Source of the DNA: Catonia carolina
Taxonomy: Eukaryota > Arthropoda > Insecta > Hemiptera > Achilidae
NCBI GenBank assembly: GCA_035578175.1
Contig: JAQMRL010000002.1
Coordinates: 93,908,748 to 93,972,747, forward strand
Length of the DNA stretch: 64,000 nt
Direction of reading: 5' to 3'
The translations under genes and the position numbers were made by a program. The stretch's first letter is position 1. Each line of letters begins with the position of its first letter. Shown here one piece after another: positions 1 through 13,062 of the stretch. Below the pieces are notes generated by a model. The model searched no databases. It was not told the DNA's origin and saw only the letters and a program-made list of their open reading frames with translations.

Positions 1-284
1 CAATTCCGAAGATTCCTCAACCATGATGTCCTACGTTGACCTGGATTGCGCTTACTTTTTATATTCCCTGCATGTATTTCGCCGCATTTATATTGCCCGT
101 CTCTCATAATCTTTCATTATCCTGTCAAGTGGGTAATGAGTTTACAATTTGTTTTTCGTTTTTATTTATTTTTTGTAACTGATATATTTTGTTTCTAGTC
201 CTTTTGTGGCAACACTATTACAAGCACAAACGATAATATGTAAGTATTGGATTCTACTTTGTAATTATGTGAAGATAAGAACCA

Positions 285-875
285 TATCGTAGGAGATTTC
301 AGCTCCTTCAGCACACGTGCCGCTTTCTCTTTTACAGCTTCCACGGACTCAAATCTTGTCCCTTTTAATGCAGATTTCACTTTAGAGAAACAGGTAGAAG
401 TCGCATGGTGCAAGATCTGGTGAATAAGATGAATGTTCTAACACTGAGATGCTGTACTTGGCAAGGAACCTCTTCACAGACAATGCGGAATGAGCTGGCG
501 CATTGTCTTGGTGGAGAACCCATGATTTGTCTTTCCACTTTCGGGGCGTTTTTCCTTACTATTTGACTTAGTTTAGAAAGTACCTCAAGGTAGTAATATT
601 GATTAATTGTTTGACCTTCAGGAACCCAGTGAAGGTGCACAATCCCATGGGTATCAAAAAAAAATCATCATTGCTTTAAATTTTGACTTGTTCAATCGAG
701 CTTTTTTGGCTTCTTGGTGAAGTTCGGCTCTTCCAGTGCATGGATTCGTTTCCGGATCATAAGTAAAAAACCACGTTTCATCACATGTTGTTATCGTTTC
801 CAAAAACGTTTGGTCATTTTCAATCGCGTACAAAGTGTCAGTACAAACTTTTTTGCGAGCTTCATTTCAAACATT
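285..875 (-). pseudogene. mariner-like transposase relic, minus-strand part
   Basis: Minus-strand translation gives the catalytic half of a Tc1/mariner transposase. In order it shows CDETWFFTYDPE (first catalytic Asp), KSKFKAMMI, GIVHLHWVPEGQT, then HQDNAPAHSALSV (second Asp), SPDLAPCDF (third Asp) and FESVEAVKEKAARVLKEL. Frameshifts near 545-560 and 650-700 break it into short frames. The N-terminal DNA-binding half is missing, and the C-terminus stops after the AARVLKEL segment at about 299, where a 25-nt sequence also occurs inverted at 881-905. The element would cut and paste at TA sites, but this copy cannot encode a working enzyme. The family call is secure from the motifs; the subfamily is not assigned. 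Confidence 0.85.
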
Positions 876-880
876 TTTGA

Positions 881-1068
881 GCGGCACGTGTCCTAAAGGA
901 GCTGACAGAAGATGACTTCCAGCACTGTTTCTAACAATGGGAAATTTGCATGGAGCGTTATAGGGATAGAGAAGGAGTGTATATTGAAGGTGACAATAAG
1001 TGATTGTGTATAAAATTAAAATAAATTTTTTTACAACGTCAGTTTCGTTATTTAATAGCCACACCTCG
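881..1068 (+). pseudogene. mariner transposase C-terminal end plus terminal inverted repeat
   Basis: On the plus strand the frame reads AARVLKELTEDDFQHCF, then a stop, then a sequence resembling QWEICMERYRDREG and YIEGDNK, the usual mariner C-terminus. It is followed at 1040-1068 by a 29-bp sequence typical of mariner inverted repeats (CAGTTTCG ... ACACCTCG), then TA. The rest of the transposase lies on the opposite strand at 285-875, so the two pieces point in opposite directions. Either the element suffered an internal inversion or two copies fused. The left TIR is not visible. Confidence 0.75.
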
Positions 1069-1074
1069 TATATC

Positions 1075-2048
1075 GAGTATTTTTTCAAGGCATAGTATTT
1101 TAGATAAATGACTCATTGTCTAAGAAACCACTGAAACTATTGACCTGAAATTTTCCGGATGTTCTCGCAATACTATATTACAACTATTTGATAGGAGGAC
1201 GTTCTAGTAAGTTTTTATAAAAATTCCAGGTATGACTGTTCTGTTGATACTTTGGATACCTTCCAGTCAGTAATGTTAGAAAATCTTCATTTATTTCTCT
1301 CCAGTAAAAATATTTATATTAAAAAATCCCTTAGTCATTTATTAATTATATGCAACATTTATAAAATACGCTCGTTTAGACGACAATGAATATGAAGTAA
1401 ACATTTAGGATATTATTATTAATGGCTGCTGAGAAACAGGTCATAATATGTTAAAACTAAATAGATAGGCACTGCAACTGCCCTTAAAAACAAAAACAAA
1501 ATTTACTAATTAACGATGGATACGTATTGCCCCGTCATAGTCGTACTGTAAAACTTCATTGGTGTAAAATTCCATGAGGAAAGGAAAGTCAATTGGTTTT
1601 TGCAGTACCCAGTATTTTATTGGATTGTAGAGCTGGTGATACTATAAAAAATATAAGTTTGCATACTGTGTAGGTAAAGGTGGAACATAGATGGAGTATG
1701 TGTTCCAGAGAGAAAGACAGTGTGAGGGGAGATGGGACAGTATCAGGGAGAGAACATGAAGAGAATTGATTATACTGAGTGGCTGCCAAGCTTTTGCAGA
1801 AATAGTAGTAGGTGTATTAGTAATAGCAATAATAGTACCAGTACTAAAGAGAACACTATTCTCCCTCTGGAGTATTCAACTACACAGGCACAAGTCTTAG
1901 TTGATATCAATCATGCAGCCACTGGGCGTAACACTTACTGGGTTTGTGTGAGAATGCATCGGGTCGGTATGGAAAAACGTATGAGACTAAAAACTATTGC
2001 AGAGTACCATCTAACATTTTAACTATTCATTTATAACTATTTGGCCCC
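1075..2048. other. AT-rich sequence, no supported gene
   Basis: A 96-codon open frame on the plus strand (1732-2022) has no recognisable domain, is rich in Ser and Asn, and has no splice context that would make it an exon. I see no RNA gene or repeat here. Confidence 0.5.
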
Positions 2049-2052
2049 ATTA

Positions 2053-2056
2053 TTAC

Positions 2057-2126
<70 letters not shown>

Positions 2127-2128
2127 TT
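2053..2128. repeat. (TTA)n microsatellite
   Basis: A nearly perfect run of ATT/TTA triplets about 75 bp long. Confidence 0.95.
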
Positions 2129-4456
2129 AGTATTAGTTTTACAGAAGAAATTGGATCATTTTTCTATTTCATCTAAAAAAACCATTAATCTTAATGCCAT
2201 ATCCACTGTCTTCAAATCTTCAACGTTGAAGTTTTTCCTATTTGAATCACATTTTCTTCGTAAATCTATAAAAAATTGGTAAAATATTACGTAAATAATA
2301 TAAATAACTTCGTTTATTATGAGGTACATAAATTACATTACCTCCTTTGAAGTCCCAGTCCCAATCCCGCAAGAGCCAGAATCCTATTTCCTAATTTTAA
2401 ACTATAAAATTCCCCCTAAATTTCATGAGGTTGCAATTATTCGGTAAAATTGTTCCCCGAGCAACCAGGTGTTCCTTAACACGATGTCGCCATCATAGGG
2501 CTTCTCAGCTCTCTCAACCAGGATTCAGGATTCAGGATTCAGCGAAGAATTAAAGTATCAATATTATAGGCATTAATTAATCGTACGAATTCCTGTAATT
2601 TTAGAAACTAATCATGTAATTATCTCTTTAAATAAAAAATTTCTGACTTACTGACTGATGACTCATCACTGACATTTTACCTTCTAACTCCAATTTTAGA
2701 AACTTTGTTCCTTAGAAGTTGTACAAAAAACGAAAGGATTTGTATTTCGACCAACAAGCACCTTGAAGGGGTAAGAAGAGAGTGACAACCGTAAAGCAAT
2801 TGGCCTTAAATGTTATTTATATACTGGTATGACATCAGTTTTGTCAGTACGAGAGGAATGCGGTGTGGAAAGTGTGCATAAAGGATAAGAATATGTTTAC
2901 TAGAGTACGTGTCATGACATTGTGAACTTGAAGGTAGATGGAGTTCGCCACAGTATTGCCGGATTAAATTTTCTATGTGCTACTTGTACTATAACCTCAC
3001 TTACACGCGCACGAGCACATTACAACGATAGTACAGTAGGTACGTACATAATGCCCAAACTGAATTGGCGCATCAATTCAAGTAGGTACACAAGTGCAGG
3101 GTGTTTCCTAAGACCACAGACTGTTTAAACATTTTATCCTTCTAATCGAGGAAAATAAATAAACAATTCATTCATTTTCTGTTACGTTCTTGGTAAGTTA
3201 TCTTGCACATGTAGGCGAATGACGAAAAGAGGTATGATCACAACTTCAACGCTACGCGTGCCAATTCAGATTGGACAAACTATACTCGTTTATATTTACA
3301 AATATTATAAACGTACAATGTTATACGATGTACTATAGTTCTGTTATGGTCTTCAGTTCATTGTATGGTTTACTATGTCTGTTTATTGCGTGACGTAACC
3401 TCACATTACCGTACTTATTTGTATATACGACAGCACAGGAACACAAGAGGCAGGGCGGAGCTGTTAGTAATGCTAGCCATTAAAGTTCACAATTACACTC
3501 TAGCCTTCTGAAAAATTGTCACTCGTAGTAACTTTCAATATTAAATTTTAGTAATAACCTGCATATAAATTTATGCCGAATTATTAACATACCAGAAAAA
3601 GTTAAAAATTTTAATTAAAAAAGAAAAAGGAAGTTTTTTATTGCTTTAAGCCAAAATTAATAGTTTTAATGGTTTAATTTAACAGATTTGATTTGTTGTT
3701 TTTAAGCGACTCCAAAAATTATCTGTTGAGTCTCCTTGTAAATATTAAAACTAGTTTTTCTTGTTATAACACTTTACTAAAAGTTGGACTTGCTTATAAT
3801 AGGCTACACCACATCAGAGTAAAAAGAATTAACATTAATGCATTACAGTAACACTCTCTATCTAATGCAAATTGAAGAATATTATCTAGTTAGGCTAAAA
3901 ACTATCAATAACGTTATATGTAAGACAAAATTTAAGACAAGTCGTAAACGAAGCACGTACTGTAATAATATATTTGCTATTAGGCTAAAGTTTAATAAAT
4001 GTATAGGTATATAAATGTATGTATATAAGTAATAAAATAAAAAGTATATTCTGCTGAATTTTTGTTCAATATTTTTGAAACCGTACCAACTCAATACTAC
4101 ATGACGTAAGGCAAGAAGCATTCCTCTAGCTTTTCGTCTCACAAACACACGGAGCTGACAGCTAGGCAATACTATTTCAAATAAAATAAAATATTATTGG
4201 AGAAGCATATTGATACGCGTCCTTTCTGTCATACTTAAAAAAAATAACATATTTTAATTAATTTCACTTTTATCTAAGCGATAGAAAACTATAACAGGTA
4301 TTATTACATTATCTTTCTAAAGAGAAATAGTTTTAAAACTCATTACGAATATTTCAATACTGTAGTAAACGCACGGGTGCAGTATTTATAATAGAAAGCT
4401 ATCAATAATGTATGAAATCTTCAGGTCTGTCCGTCATTTGCCACATAAAACTGAGT
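2129..4456. other. AT-rich sequence, no supported gene
   Basis: Short open frames at 2922-3128 (plus) and 3882-4169 (minus) show no domain and low-complexity composition. A short triplicated CAGGATT motif lies near 2519-2541. Nothing else is recognised. Confidence 0.45.
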
Positions 4457-4460
4457 TTAA

Positions 4461-5546
4461 CCCCTTAAAGGTTTGCAACGAAATATTATTTGTTACGAAA
4501 TATTATTGTACACGAAAAATGCCAGTGACGTAATATTACATTTCTGTCAAAACACTAGCTAGTTTTTGCTTAAGAACGTAATATTTCGTCCCCAACAGCC
4601 GGTAACGCGTACCAGTCTTTTGTAGTACTGTTTTCATCCGTTGGACTCTAGCAGCGCTTTTGTTTAATGTTAATCTTTCCATATTAGGAACACTATAATA
4701 TGTTTTAATGTTATAATTTGTTAATTACACCAGTGGGTTGTAATTTTTTCATGAGTTAAATCTAATTGATAAATTGCGTTTATTGTTATATAACAGATAA
4801 CAAAAAAAGTGACAGTTCCTAGGCAACTAGTTGTTTTTGCAGTTGTATGACAAAAATAATGTTGTCTGTTACTTGCCGTGTGCTTGTATTAGTTTTATTC
4901 TGTAGTATTAGTTCCATTTTTTGTTTTATTAGGGTTAAAATAATTACAATAATAGTTTTTGAATTGTTAATTTTCTTAAATATACTTACAAAAATGTCAT
5001 ATAACTTAGTAAAAATAAAGAAAATAGTGTTGTTGTTTAGGTCATCAGCCGAAAGGCTGGTTTGAACCTCTAGAGGTTTTACTAAGTAAAAAAAGGAGTG
5101 AGGTGGTTTACCAATGCCTTCCTCACTGAGTGGAAAAGTACACTTATCAGCATGCCGGGCCCTCTGAAAAGCACATATTTTTCACTCTGCAAATGACACC
5201 TTCACTTCATTCACCACAGGGTCTGGCTGTATAATGAAATTCATTACTTTCAGATAAGATAACTCTGATTAGTATCTCTTGCACCTCTACCGCTTCTGTG
5301 CTTAAATGATTCAGTCATTTAATTGGCTGACCATGTGATAAGAAACAGAACTATTTATTTTAGCCCTGCAACTAACAGATCGAGTGTAAATAATTTGACA
5401 CTCCACCTGTCTGTTATGGGCAGAAATAAATAGTATACAAATAAAATAAATAGTAATAAATAATTAATCAAAAATATTTAAATAATTATTCAGTGGGAAA
5501 CAATTAGCTAAATACTTTGGGTTTTAAAAAAGCAAATATTAAGGGG
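4461..5546. mobile_element. non-autonomous TTAA-target (piggyBac-like) DNA element
   Basis: The element is bounded by TTAA on both sides (4457-4460 and 5547-5550). Its ends are inverted: CCCCTTAAAGGTTTGC on the left, and CCCCTTAATATTTGC read inward from the right. A TTAA TSD with C-rich ends is the hallmark of piggyBac-type transposons. No transposase frame is present, so it is a MITE-like passenger. Near its right half it carries a copy of a dispersed repeat (5035-5420) also found at 60.4 kb. Several near-copies of an ACGAAATATTA-like motif occur near its left end (4477-4590). Superfamily is inferred only from the TSD and termini. Confidence 0.6.
5035..5420 (+). repeat. dispersed repeat family A, copy 1
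   Basis: About 385 bp, matching 60407-60790 along its whole length in the same orientation, with scattered substitutions and small indels. Shared landmarks are AAAGGCTGGTTTGAACCT, CCTTCCTCACTGAGTG, CCACAGGGTCTGGC and CATGTGATAAGAAACAGAAC. No open frame and no clear tRNA promoter boxes, so its class is unknown; it may be a SINE or a MITE. Confidence 0.85.
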
Positions 5547-5550
5547 TTAA

Positions 5551-6539
5551 GAATTAAATTAACACCAGTTTGGTAAGCGGCTTTGTAATATGACAAATTG
5601 ATATAATTAGTATGAAAATTCAACTATGAGTGGCCTTCTTCATAAAATAGCCTGAACCCAACAACGCCATTGCTTAGAAGAAAGAAGTGGATGTCAAAAA
5701 ATTACAGTTAAATCAAATAAAAGTAATAAACTCATAAAACCACATATAGATATTTTTTGCTTCATATAATTAGAAGCAAACAACTGTGATTTATTGAAGG
5801 CTTATTTAGCTGGTAAACCAATCTCGCTGAAAATCAATACTGTACTACCTATTCTAATTTATTATTAGTAGAAAACTTAAATTATTCAAAGTATTGAATC
5901 TTTCTTTTACATTTTATAATTTCTTATTCACAAATAGATACAAAACTATAGATTAAAAGAAACTGCTATTAAACAAATTAGTTTGTTAAAATATACATAA
6001 AATATATACTTTTATAAAAATAAAGTAAAAAGTAAATAGAAAGAGAGAATGATAGAATCACATTGACAAAGCTAAGAGAAAATTTAAATATGCTGTTTTT
6101 CCTTAAAGTTTTTCTTGCTATCCTTCCATAATTATTAAAATCCCTTTATAATAAATTTTATCTTTGCTGATGTTTGTATTTATTAATGTAAATTTATTCA
6201 AATTCTTCCTTATTATTAAGTCGCTACTATTAAAAAATTCTTTTCTCCATAAAAATTTTATTCAGTGCTGCTTGTTCACATTTTTTTATGAATTTATCTC
6301 ATACCTAAACTTAAAGTGTATTCTCTAAATCCAATCTATTCTACTGTCGTATTTTGAATTTTTACTATGAAACTGTGAATTTGTCTCATTTTATAATTGT
6401 GTTCATCTCTGTAAGTTGAGACTAAGTAAAAGCTATGTAAACAGTCATATAATCTAGTTCTAAAGTTTGAAAAAATTGAAACCTGATTCCAAGGTTTTGA
6501 AATAAGAAACATTGTTTTATTCTTATAAATAAGAAACAT
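5551..6539. other. AT-rich sequence, no supported gene
   Basis: Very low GC with poly-A and poly-T runs. A short local duplication (ATAAGAAACATNGTTTTATTCT) lies at about 6502-6550, right at the LINE insertion point. Confidence 0.5.
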
Positions 6540-6550
6540 AGTTTTATTCT

Positions 6551-9500
6551 CCCTCGGGGGAGCCTATAACCCCTAGAGGGCGTGTCCTCAGGTGGCGGAT
6601 AGGGGGGTGCCTCCCAATATTGCGTGGTAGGAGGGAAATGAAATACCTCCCGCGGACCAACAGGTAACCGGGGCGTCTGTACCCAGATTGTTCGGCCCCA
6701 AACAGCGTCTGATCCTAGAATGGGCGGCTGAAATGGAAAGGGATGAACCTCAAATTCTGGTCCTCCTAGTAAGGGGGTTGTGCGATAGGCTAGTACCCTA
6801 TCCACGGAAAAATTACTCTACTTGCAGTACCCAAGATAGCCTCGGACAGAACAGGAACATTGGAAATATAAATAGGAAACGAAATAAATTACGAAATTGG
6901 ATTGCGGAAAAGTTAAAAATAGCAACGTGGAATGTTAGAGGAATCAACAATAAATAAACCGAATTATGTAAGATACTACAGAATAAAAACATAAATATCG
7001 CTGTTGTAACAGAAACAAAAAAGAAGTTAACTGGCTCACAATATGTTGGAGATTATGCTATGTTTTATAGTGGGGTGGATAGCCATAGCAGAGCGGCCAA
7101 AGGTGTGGCAATATTTGTTGATTAGAAATGGGAACGGAAAATAAAAGATTACAAATATGTTAACGAACGGATAATCACTGTGAAATTCAAACATGATCGA
7201 GGATGCCTAGTCGTTATAGGGGTTTATGCCCCAGAAGAGGGAAAGGATGAGGAGGCTGCTTTGTTTTATGACTGTTTACAAAAATAACTGGAAACCTACA
7301 ACAAAAAAGGCAGTGTATTAGTAATCGGAGATCTTAATGCGAGAGTGGGAAACGAACCAATACCCAATGTTGTAGGAACCTTTGGAGAAACAACAAGAAA
7401 TAGGAATGGAGAAGTTCTCAGAGAGTTCGCCACATACAATGAACTGAAAGTGATGAACACGTTTTTTCGGAAAAAGGACGTACACAAATATACATGGGCC
7501 GCACGTGGAAGCAAATCGCTGATCGACTATGTGATTACTAACAAGAACATAGCAAAGCAAATCACAGATACAAGTGTTTTTCGTGGCTGTGATATATATT
7601 CAGACCACTATTTGGTTATAGGAATAATAGAATTATACACGAAATGGAAGAAAAACAAAAAACAGAAGCAAACAAATGGGAACAGTGATGAAGTCTTTAA
7701 AGTGCATCTCTTAGAAGAAGATAGTGTGAAATACTTATATCAAGAACGTGTGAATCAACATCTTCAAAACATACCTACAAATGACAGTAACATTGAGATA
7801 GAATGGAATAACATCAAGAACATCATAGTTAAAGCCGCAGAGGAAGCTCTTGGTCGGAAAAATAGATATAGGAAAAGAAAAGGTGTCAAGATTTGGACCA
7901 AGGAGGTAGAAGCAGTAGTCAATGAGAAAAACGAAAAATACAAAAAAAAATTAAGGGAATCAAACACCTTACAATAAAGAGGAATACAAGAGAGCAAGAA
8001 ATGAAGCCTCAAAATTAGTAAGAAGAGCCCATCAACAATCTTGGGATACGTTCATTGGAACTATTGAACATGACTTACATGGAAGGCAATCGCTAGCATA
8101 TAAAGTAATGAAGGTATTCAACAAAACTGAAAGAGACTCGATTAGAGTAAACTGCATAAGTACAGAGGAATGGGTAGAACATTATAGAAAACTATGGTAT
8201 GAGGATGGTGAACCAGTTGCTGTCGAAGCTCACTGTGAAGGATGCTGTGTTGACCAGATAACCATGGAAGAACTATCAGAAGCATTGAAGGGCACAAAGA
8301 ACCGGAAAGCTCCGGGATTGAATGGACTGAACGCGGAATTATTGAAGTGTGGAGGGGTGTTGCTACACCTGCGAATTTTACATTTCTTTAATATGTGTTG
8401 GAAATATCACATAGTTCCCAAAGAATGGTTAGAAGCAAAGGTTATTTCCCTCTATAAAAAAGGGGGTAGAACGGACCCAAATAATTACAGAGGTATCAGT
8501 TTGCTGGACACAACCTATAAAGTATATGCAAGAATAATCAATTCAAGACTTAGGAGGATTGGATAGTTTGATTTCGGAGGAACAGATGGGTTTCAGAAAA
8601 GGAAGGTCATGCCCAGATGCAATTTTTACCATGAACCAAATTATATCAAAAAGACGAGAGTTTAACCTTGAAACTCATCTAGCATTTATAGACTTTATGA
8701 AGGCGTTTGACTCTATCAATCGTAATCTCTTATGGTCTATACTTGAATCTAAAGGATACCCAAAGCATATTATTCAAGTTATGAAGGGATTATATGAGGG
8801 GACAACAATCCGTCTGCAAGTAAATGATAAGGTAACAGAAGCCATCTTGGTAAATAAGGGAGTTCGACAGGGCTGCAGTATGTCGCCGACTTTATTTAAT
8901 ATATATATAGACGACATGTTGCAAACATGGAAAATAGGCATTAATTCAGGAATACAACTCTCAGAACAGATGAAGCTCAATCACATGATCTATGCAGATG
9001 ACTTGGTATTAATACAAAAAAGCGAAGACGAGTTACAGAAAGCGGTTTTTATGTTAGACAAATGTCTGAGAAATATAATTTGAAAATATCGCAGACAAAA
9101 ACTAAAACTATGGCGTTTAAAGGAAAATACACCGTAAGAACTAAAATAGAATTTGGAGGAAGAGTGCTTGAACAAGTCTCTCATTTCAAATATCTTGGTA
9201 ATGATGTTTCGTATGACTTTGACAAAGATGTGCTTTACAAACTATCTAAATTTTAAAGCATTTGTGGCAATATACATAAACATCTGAAACGGAAAACAAG
9301 AAAATATACGAGACTTAAGTTTTACGATACAATTGCTGTCCCTACTTTGATGTATGGCAGTGAGTCCTGGATACATAAAAAAAGGTAGACAGCAAAATCC
9401 AGGCTGCAGAAATGAGATTTTTACGAAGTGTATATGGATGCAGCCGAAGAGATAGGCTACGAAATGAAGAAATTAGAAAAACACTGAATGCTTTACCGTT

Positions 9501-9688
9501 GCTAGACAAAATCAAGCAGAACAGGAGCAGATGGTGCAGCCATTTGAATCGCATGCCAGGCGAGAGAATACCAAAAGCCGCCAGAAACTACAAACCTACA
9601 GGAAGAAGAGATATAGGACGACCGAGGAACAGATGGGTACCGGAACAGGTTCAAGAAACCTAATCTTTGGAAGTGAAGAAGAAGAAGA
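6551..9688 (+). mobile_element. full-length, inactivated non-LTR retrotransposon (APE-type LINE)
   Basis: An 11-bp TSD (AGTTTTATTCT) lies at 6540-6550 and 9689-9699. The 5' end is a GC-rich leader beginning CCCTCGGGGG, and the 3' end is a short (GAA)n run, so the copy is full length at about 3.1 kb. The coding part runs endonuclease then reverse transcriptase. It is an RTE-like type of arthropod element; the exact clade is not settled here. Age is shown by the many stops and frameshifts inside the coding region, although the TSD is still perfect. Confidence 0.9.
6900..9662 (+). pseudogene. LINE ORF2: endonuclease-reverse transcriptase, degraded
   Basis: The endonuclease starts at about 6910 (IATWNVRGINN) and continues through VIGDLNARVGN at about 7320, TFFRKKDVHKYTWAARG and SLIDYVITN near 7465-7545, and DIYSDHYLVIG near 7590. 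Reverse transcriptase shows ISLLDTTYKVYARI (8490), EEQMGFRKGRSC (8577), FIDFMKAFDS (8690), GVRQGCSMSPTLFN (8860) and the catalytic YADD (about 8992). The C-terminus is RIPKAARNYKPTGRRDIGRPRNRW near 9565. In-frame stops occur near 6955, 7122 and 7286. Frame changes occur near 7965, 8560, 9075 and 9390. It would have nicked target DNA and copied its own RNA; this copy is dead. Confidence 0.9.
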
Positions 9689-9699
9689 AGTTTTATTCT

Positions 9700-11309
9700 G
9701 ATGTTTACTACATAGTTCGTAATTCATTCGTCATTAAGTTGATCTATATAAAACTTTTGGTTTTAAATTCTTAAATTGGTTTGAAATTTAATAATCGGTA
9801 ATTGACTAAGGTTTTAATATTTTCTAAAACTTGAAATTTTGTATAGTATTACATCGTAATTTGGTTTTAGATAATGTCTAGGTAGTACCACAAATATCAT
9901 TATCATTTTAAAATGTGGAGCAAGTAATTTGCTGCTCTTGCAGCAGTGGTTTTATGTAAAATATTAAAACAATTATGCTATTTAGATGTATACAACAGAT
10001 TTTAGTGTGTCATTCTGTCTACAATATTCTAAATTAATATTTTAAGTAGCAAGTCCATTTTACCTAGGTGTAGTGTTCATTTTAAATAAAAACAAACAAT
10101 CCTAATATTTGTGATTGGAGTGAATGACTTAATTTACGTATAAGAAATATTTCATAATTTGAAATTGAATTAATCTTTAATTGAGTAAATGAATAGAATA
10201 ACTTAAGTTTAAATTTAAGTTCCTACATAGGTAACATTAATTAAAAAACTTCCTACCAGTGCTATTCACATTAAGTTTCTAAATAAATAATCGTGCAGAC
10301 TTTATACCACGAACAATACTTGCATAATCACAGATTAAATGATTTAAGTATGAAGGAGAAGGGGAAAGGAGAGAGGGGTCAATCGACTTGTCGATTTCTA
10401 GTCCTACTCGGGACATGTATCAAAATCATGTATTATGTATCATGTGTTATGGTATATGTATCAAAAGTTTTAAAATATTGTCTCTTGATTATGAAGATAA
10501 GTTTAACAAATGTCGTGGAAGCAGGTAGTTTTCATTAACTTTTAGGCTGAAAACTCTCTCGGTTTTCACGTTCAAGCTTAGCAATCGTTTGCTTTAACGA
10601 GAGATTTTTTTGAATTGACCTGAGAAAAAGCTCCCAATAAAATTTATATGGAAGAGTTATTACGAGAAAATGTTGTCTGTTTATTAGCTCCTTAATTTTT
10701 GCGAAAACTACCCCAAAAATATGGGTAAATATGACGGCGTTGAAACTTCGTATGTTTTGAACAAAAACACTATATACATTATATCTGCTTGGGTTTAATA
10801 GAAATTAGGTTTTGTAGCCTTTGAAAAGTTTACCAGACCTAAATATTTGAAAAGTACTTCTAACAGAAGTTATTTTCTGCCGACCACAAAGAAAACGAAG
10901 TTGAGACTGAAATGTACGCGTAGATTGAACCAATCTAACAACTTAATATACAAACCAACCCAACTCCCTGACTTGGGTTAATGTAGGTGGTGGCTACACC
11001 CCTATTTCGTTTCAGTTAATTAAAAAACAACAGTTGACAAGAATTAAAAATAACAGTGCCGTATTTAGCTAAATTTTTTAATCTACATGGATAATTAATG
11101 AATACTACATTAATTCTTCTTGTTCATTCTCTTTGTGTATAAGTTGCAAAAATCCAGTTGTCGCTACAATTATAATTATATTTACAAAAAGCTACCAAAA
11201 AATAAGTAAGTTCAACACAAGTTCTGACCAGGTTATTTTTGTAGCAATTACGCTTTGTTTTTTGTGATGATGTCTATGTGAGCCTGTGTAGGTAATGAAG
11301 TGAGAGATA
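9700..11309. other. AT-rich sequence, no supported gene
   Basis: One open frame of 81 codons (10293-10538) lacks any recognisable domain. No RNA gene or clear repeat copy is seen. Confidence 0.45.
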
Positions 11310-11392
11310 TACAGATGAAAAAATTCCAGACCTGACCGGGAATCGAATCGGCATTCTTGGTGTCAGTTGCATTAAACCGGTCCAAACGTTGT
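11310..11392 (-). repeat. tRNA-derived SINE relic
   Basis: Read on the minus strand it contains a box-B-like GATTCGATTCCC and the same flanking motif, CCCGGTCAGRTCTG, as the better preserved copy at 60200-60283. The box A region is degraded. Confidence 0.6.
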
Positions 11393-11849
11393 GGATGCTA
11401 ATAAAGGCTAACCAAGAAGATAGTTTTTCTTCGTAAAATAATACTAATAAGAATATAATTTTTTACTAATCATCATAATATGCAATAAAATTTTATCATT
11501 TACCATGCATTATAATCAACACAAACATTAATTAATATCTTCGAAGATAAAATAAATTAATTTAAGATAATGTTACTAAACATACGTTATAAAAGATTTT
11601 TATTTATAGTACATAGCGTTTACTTATTTTCAACTTACAAAACTTAATACTATTAAACATAATTTCTAATTTAAGACTAATAATTTCATTTCCTAGCAAA
11701 AAAAAACCTTGTCCACGAGGGGAGAGCCGCAGTAATTAGATTCTTATAATAAAATACTGTGTTTTGTTACAATCATATCATATATATTATATAAAGATAT
11801 TACGCAACAATTACTGTACTATGAAATAATAATCAGCAACTACTACAAA

Positions 11850-12032
11850 CCCATTCCCGAGAAGGTATGGGTAATTGAACTCCAACCAACAAAGCACACT
11901 GGTAACAACAATCTGTAACCAAATCTGTATAAAATTAACTTAGAATTTGAACCACAGAACCTTCGTCTTCATACATTAGCTGTCAAACAGCTGATTCGCG
12001 GCGACGACTTTACCACTAGACCAAACCGAACG
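11850..12032 (-). repeat. tRNA-derived SINE (family with GGTTTGGTCTAGTGG head)
   Basis: On the minus strand the head reads GGTTTGGTCTAGTGGTAAAG (box A-like), then AATCAGCTGTTTGACAGCT and GGTTCTGTGGTTCAAATTC (box B-like). The body then includes GGAGTTCAATTACCCATACC, comparable with the plus-strand body at 15958-16165. Same head family as 15335-15430. Confidence 0.7.
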
Positions 12033-12990
12033 TTAGAATATAATAAATAGTTTAAGTTAACCATTAATGCGAAAAGTATTTGAATTAAATTATATTACTC
12101 ATAATAACATGGTTTCTCAAATTAATGAGAATAAAAAAACAAGTAGAAAGAAACAATATTTGCATACCACTGTAACCATTAAAATAACGCGTTAACTCGC
12201 GTCGTTTATTAATTTATATTTAAGAAACACAACTAAATTTGTATACAACAATTCATAATTAAATGCTGTGAAATAAAAAGGAAAACGATGTCAATGAAGT
12301 AATATTTTTATCGCTTACTCTCCCTTAATAATAAACACTTTCATTGTAAGTGTAGCAACGTTAGATTTTATGTACAAGCTCGCAGTTCTGTGAATCTAGC
12401 GATAGTATGTATGTTAGTTAAATATCGATATGACGACTATCGATTATGTTTTCCTCTTATTCAACGGCCCTGGTACATAGCAGAGTTGTTGTATGCAATT
12501 CTGAGTGCGGCTAGAAGTGTAAACGAAAGGCCGAACACAGGCTAACTGGAATAATATTTTCATAATCATAATAATATGTGCATTGCTGTGATCGTTAGTA
12601 CGAACTAAATTATTCATGAGATGAAGGTATGAAAGAGAAATACAGTGACACAGTTATGTGAATATATTGATTATCATAAAACATTGTAATGTAAAACAAG
12701 TAATGAGATGTTTAATGTTAAATGCAAATAGTTGATTAATATTAATTAGGTTTAATTGGAAACAATTATTTGCATTTCAGTTTAAGTTAATAAAAATGTT
12801 AACATTTATTTACTTGTACTGGGAATTTCTACTTAAAAGGATTTAATAAAATTAAATAAACTAAAAAACCAAAGATATAAACACAGTATTACAGATTTTA
12901 TTTTTTTGAAACACATTATTTCGATTATGTAATTAGCTGACAATTATGTAAAAATAACTCCTCCACACCAATAAATTTCTCCTCCTTCAC
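12033..12990. other. AT-rich sequence, no supported gene
   Basis: No coding or repeat signal recognised. Confidence 0.4.
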
Positions 12991-12994
12991 TTTT

Positions 12995-13062
12995 TTCTAC
13001 TACTACTGCTTCTACTGCTGCTGCTTCTACTACTACAACTACTATTTCTATTACTACCCTCA
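12995..13062. repeat. imperfect (CTA/CTG)n trinucleotide tract
   Basis: Runs of CTACTACTACTGCTTCTACTG type, about 65 bp, imperfect. Confidence 0.85.
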
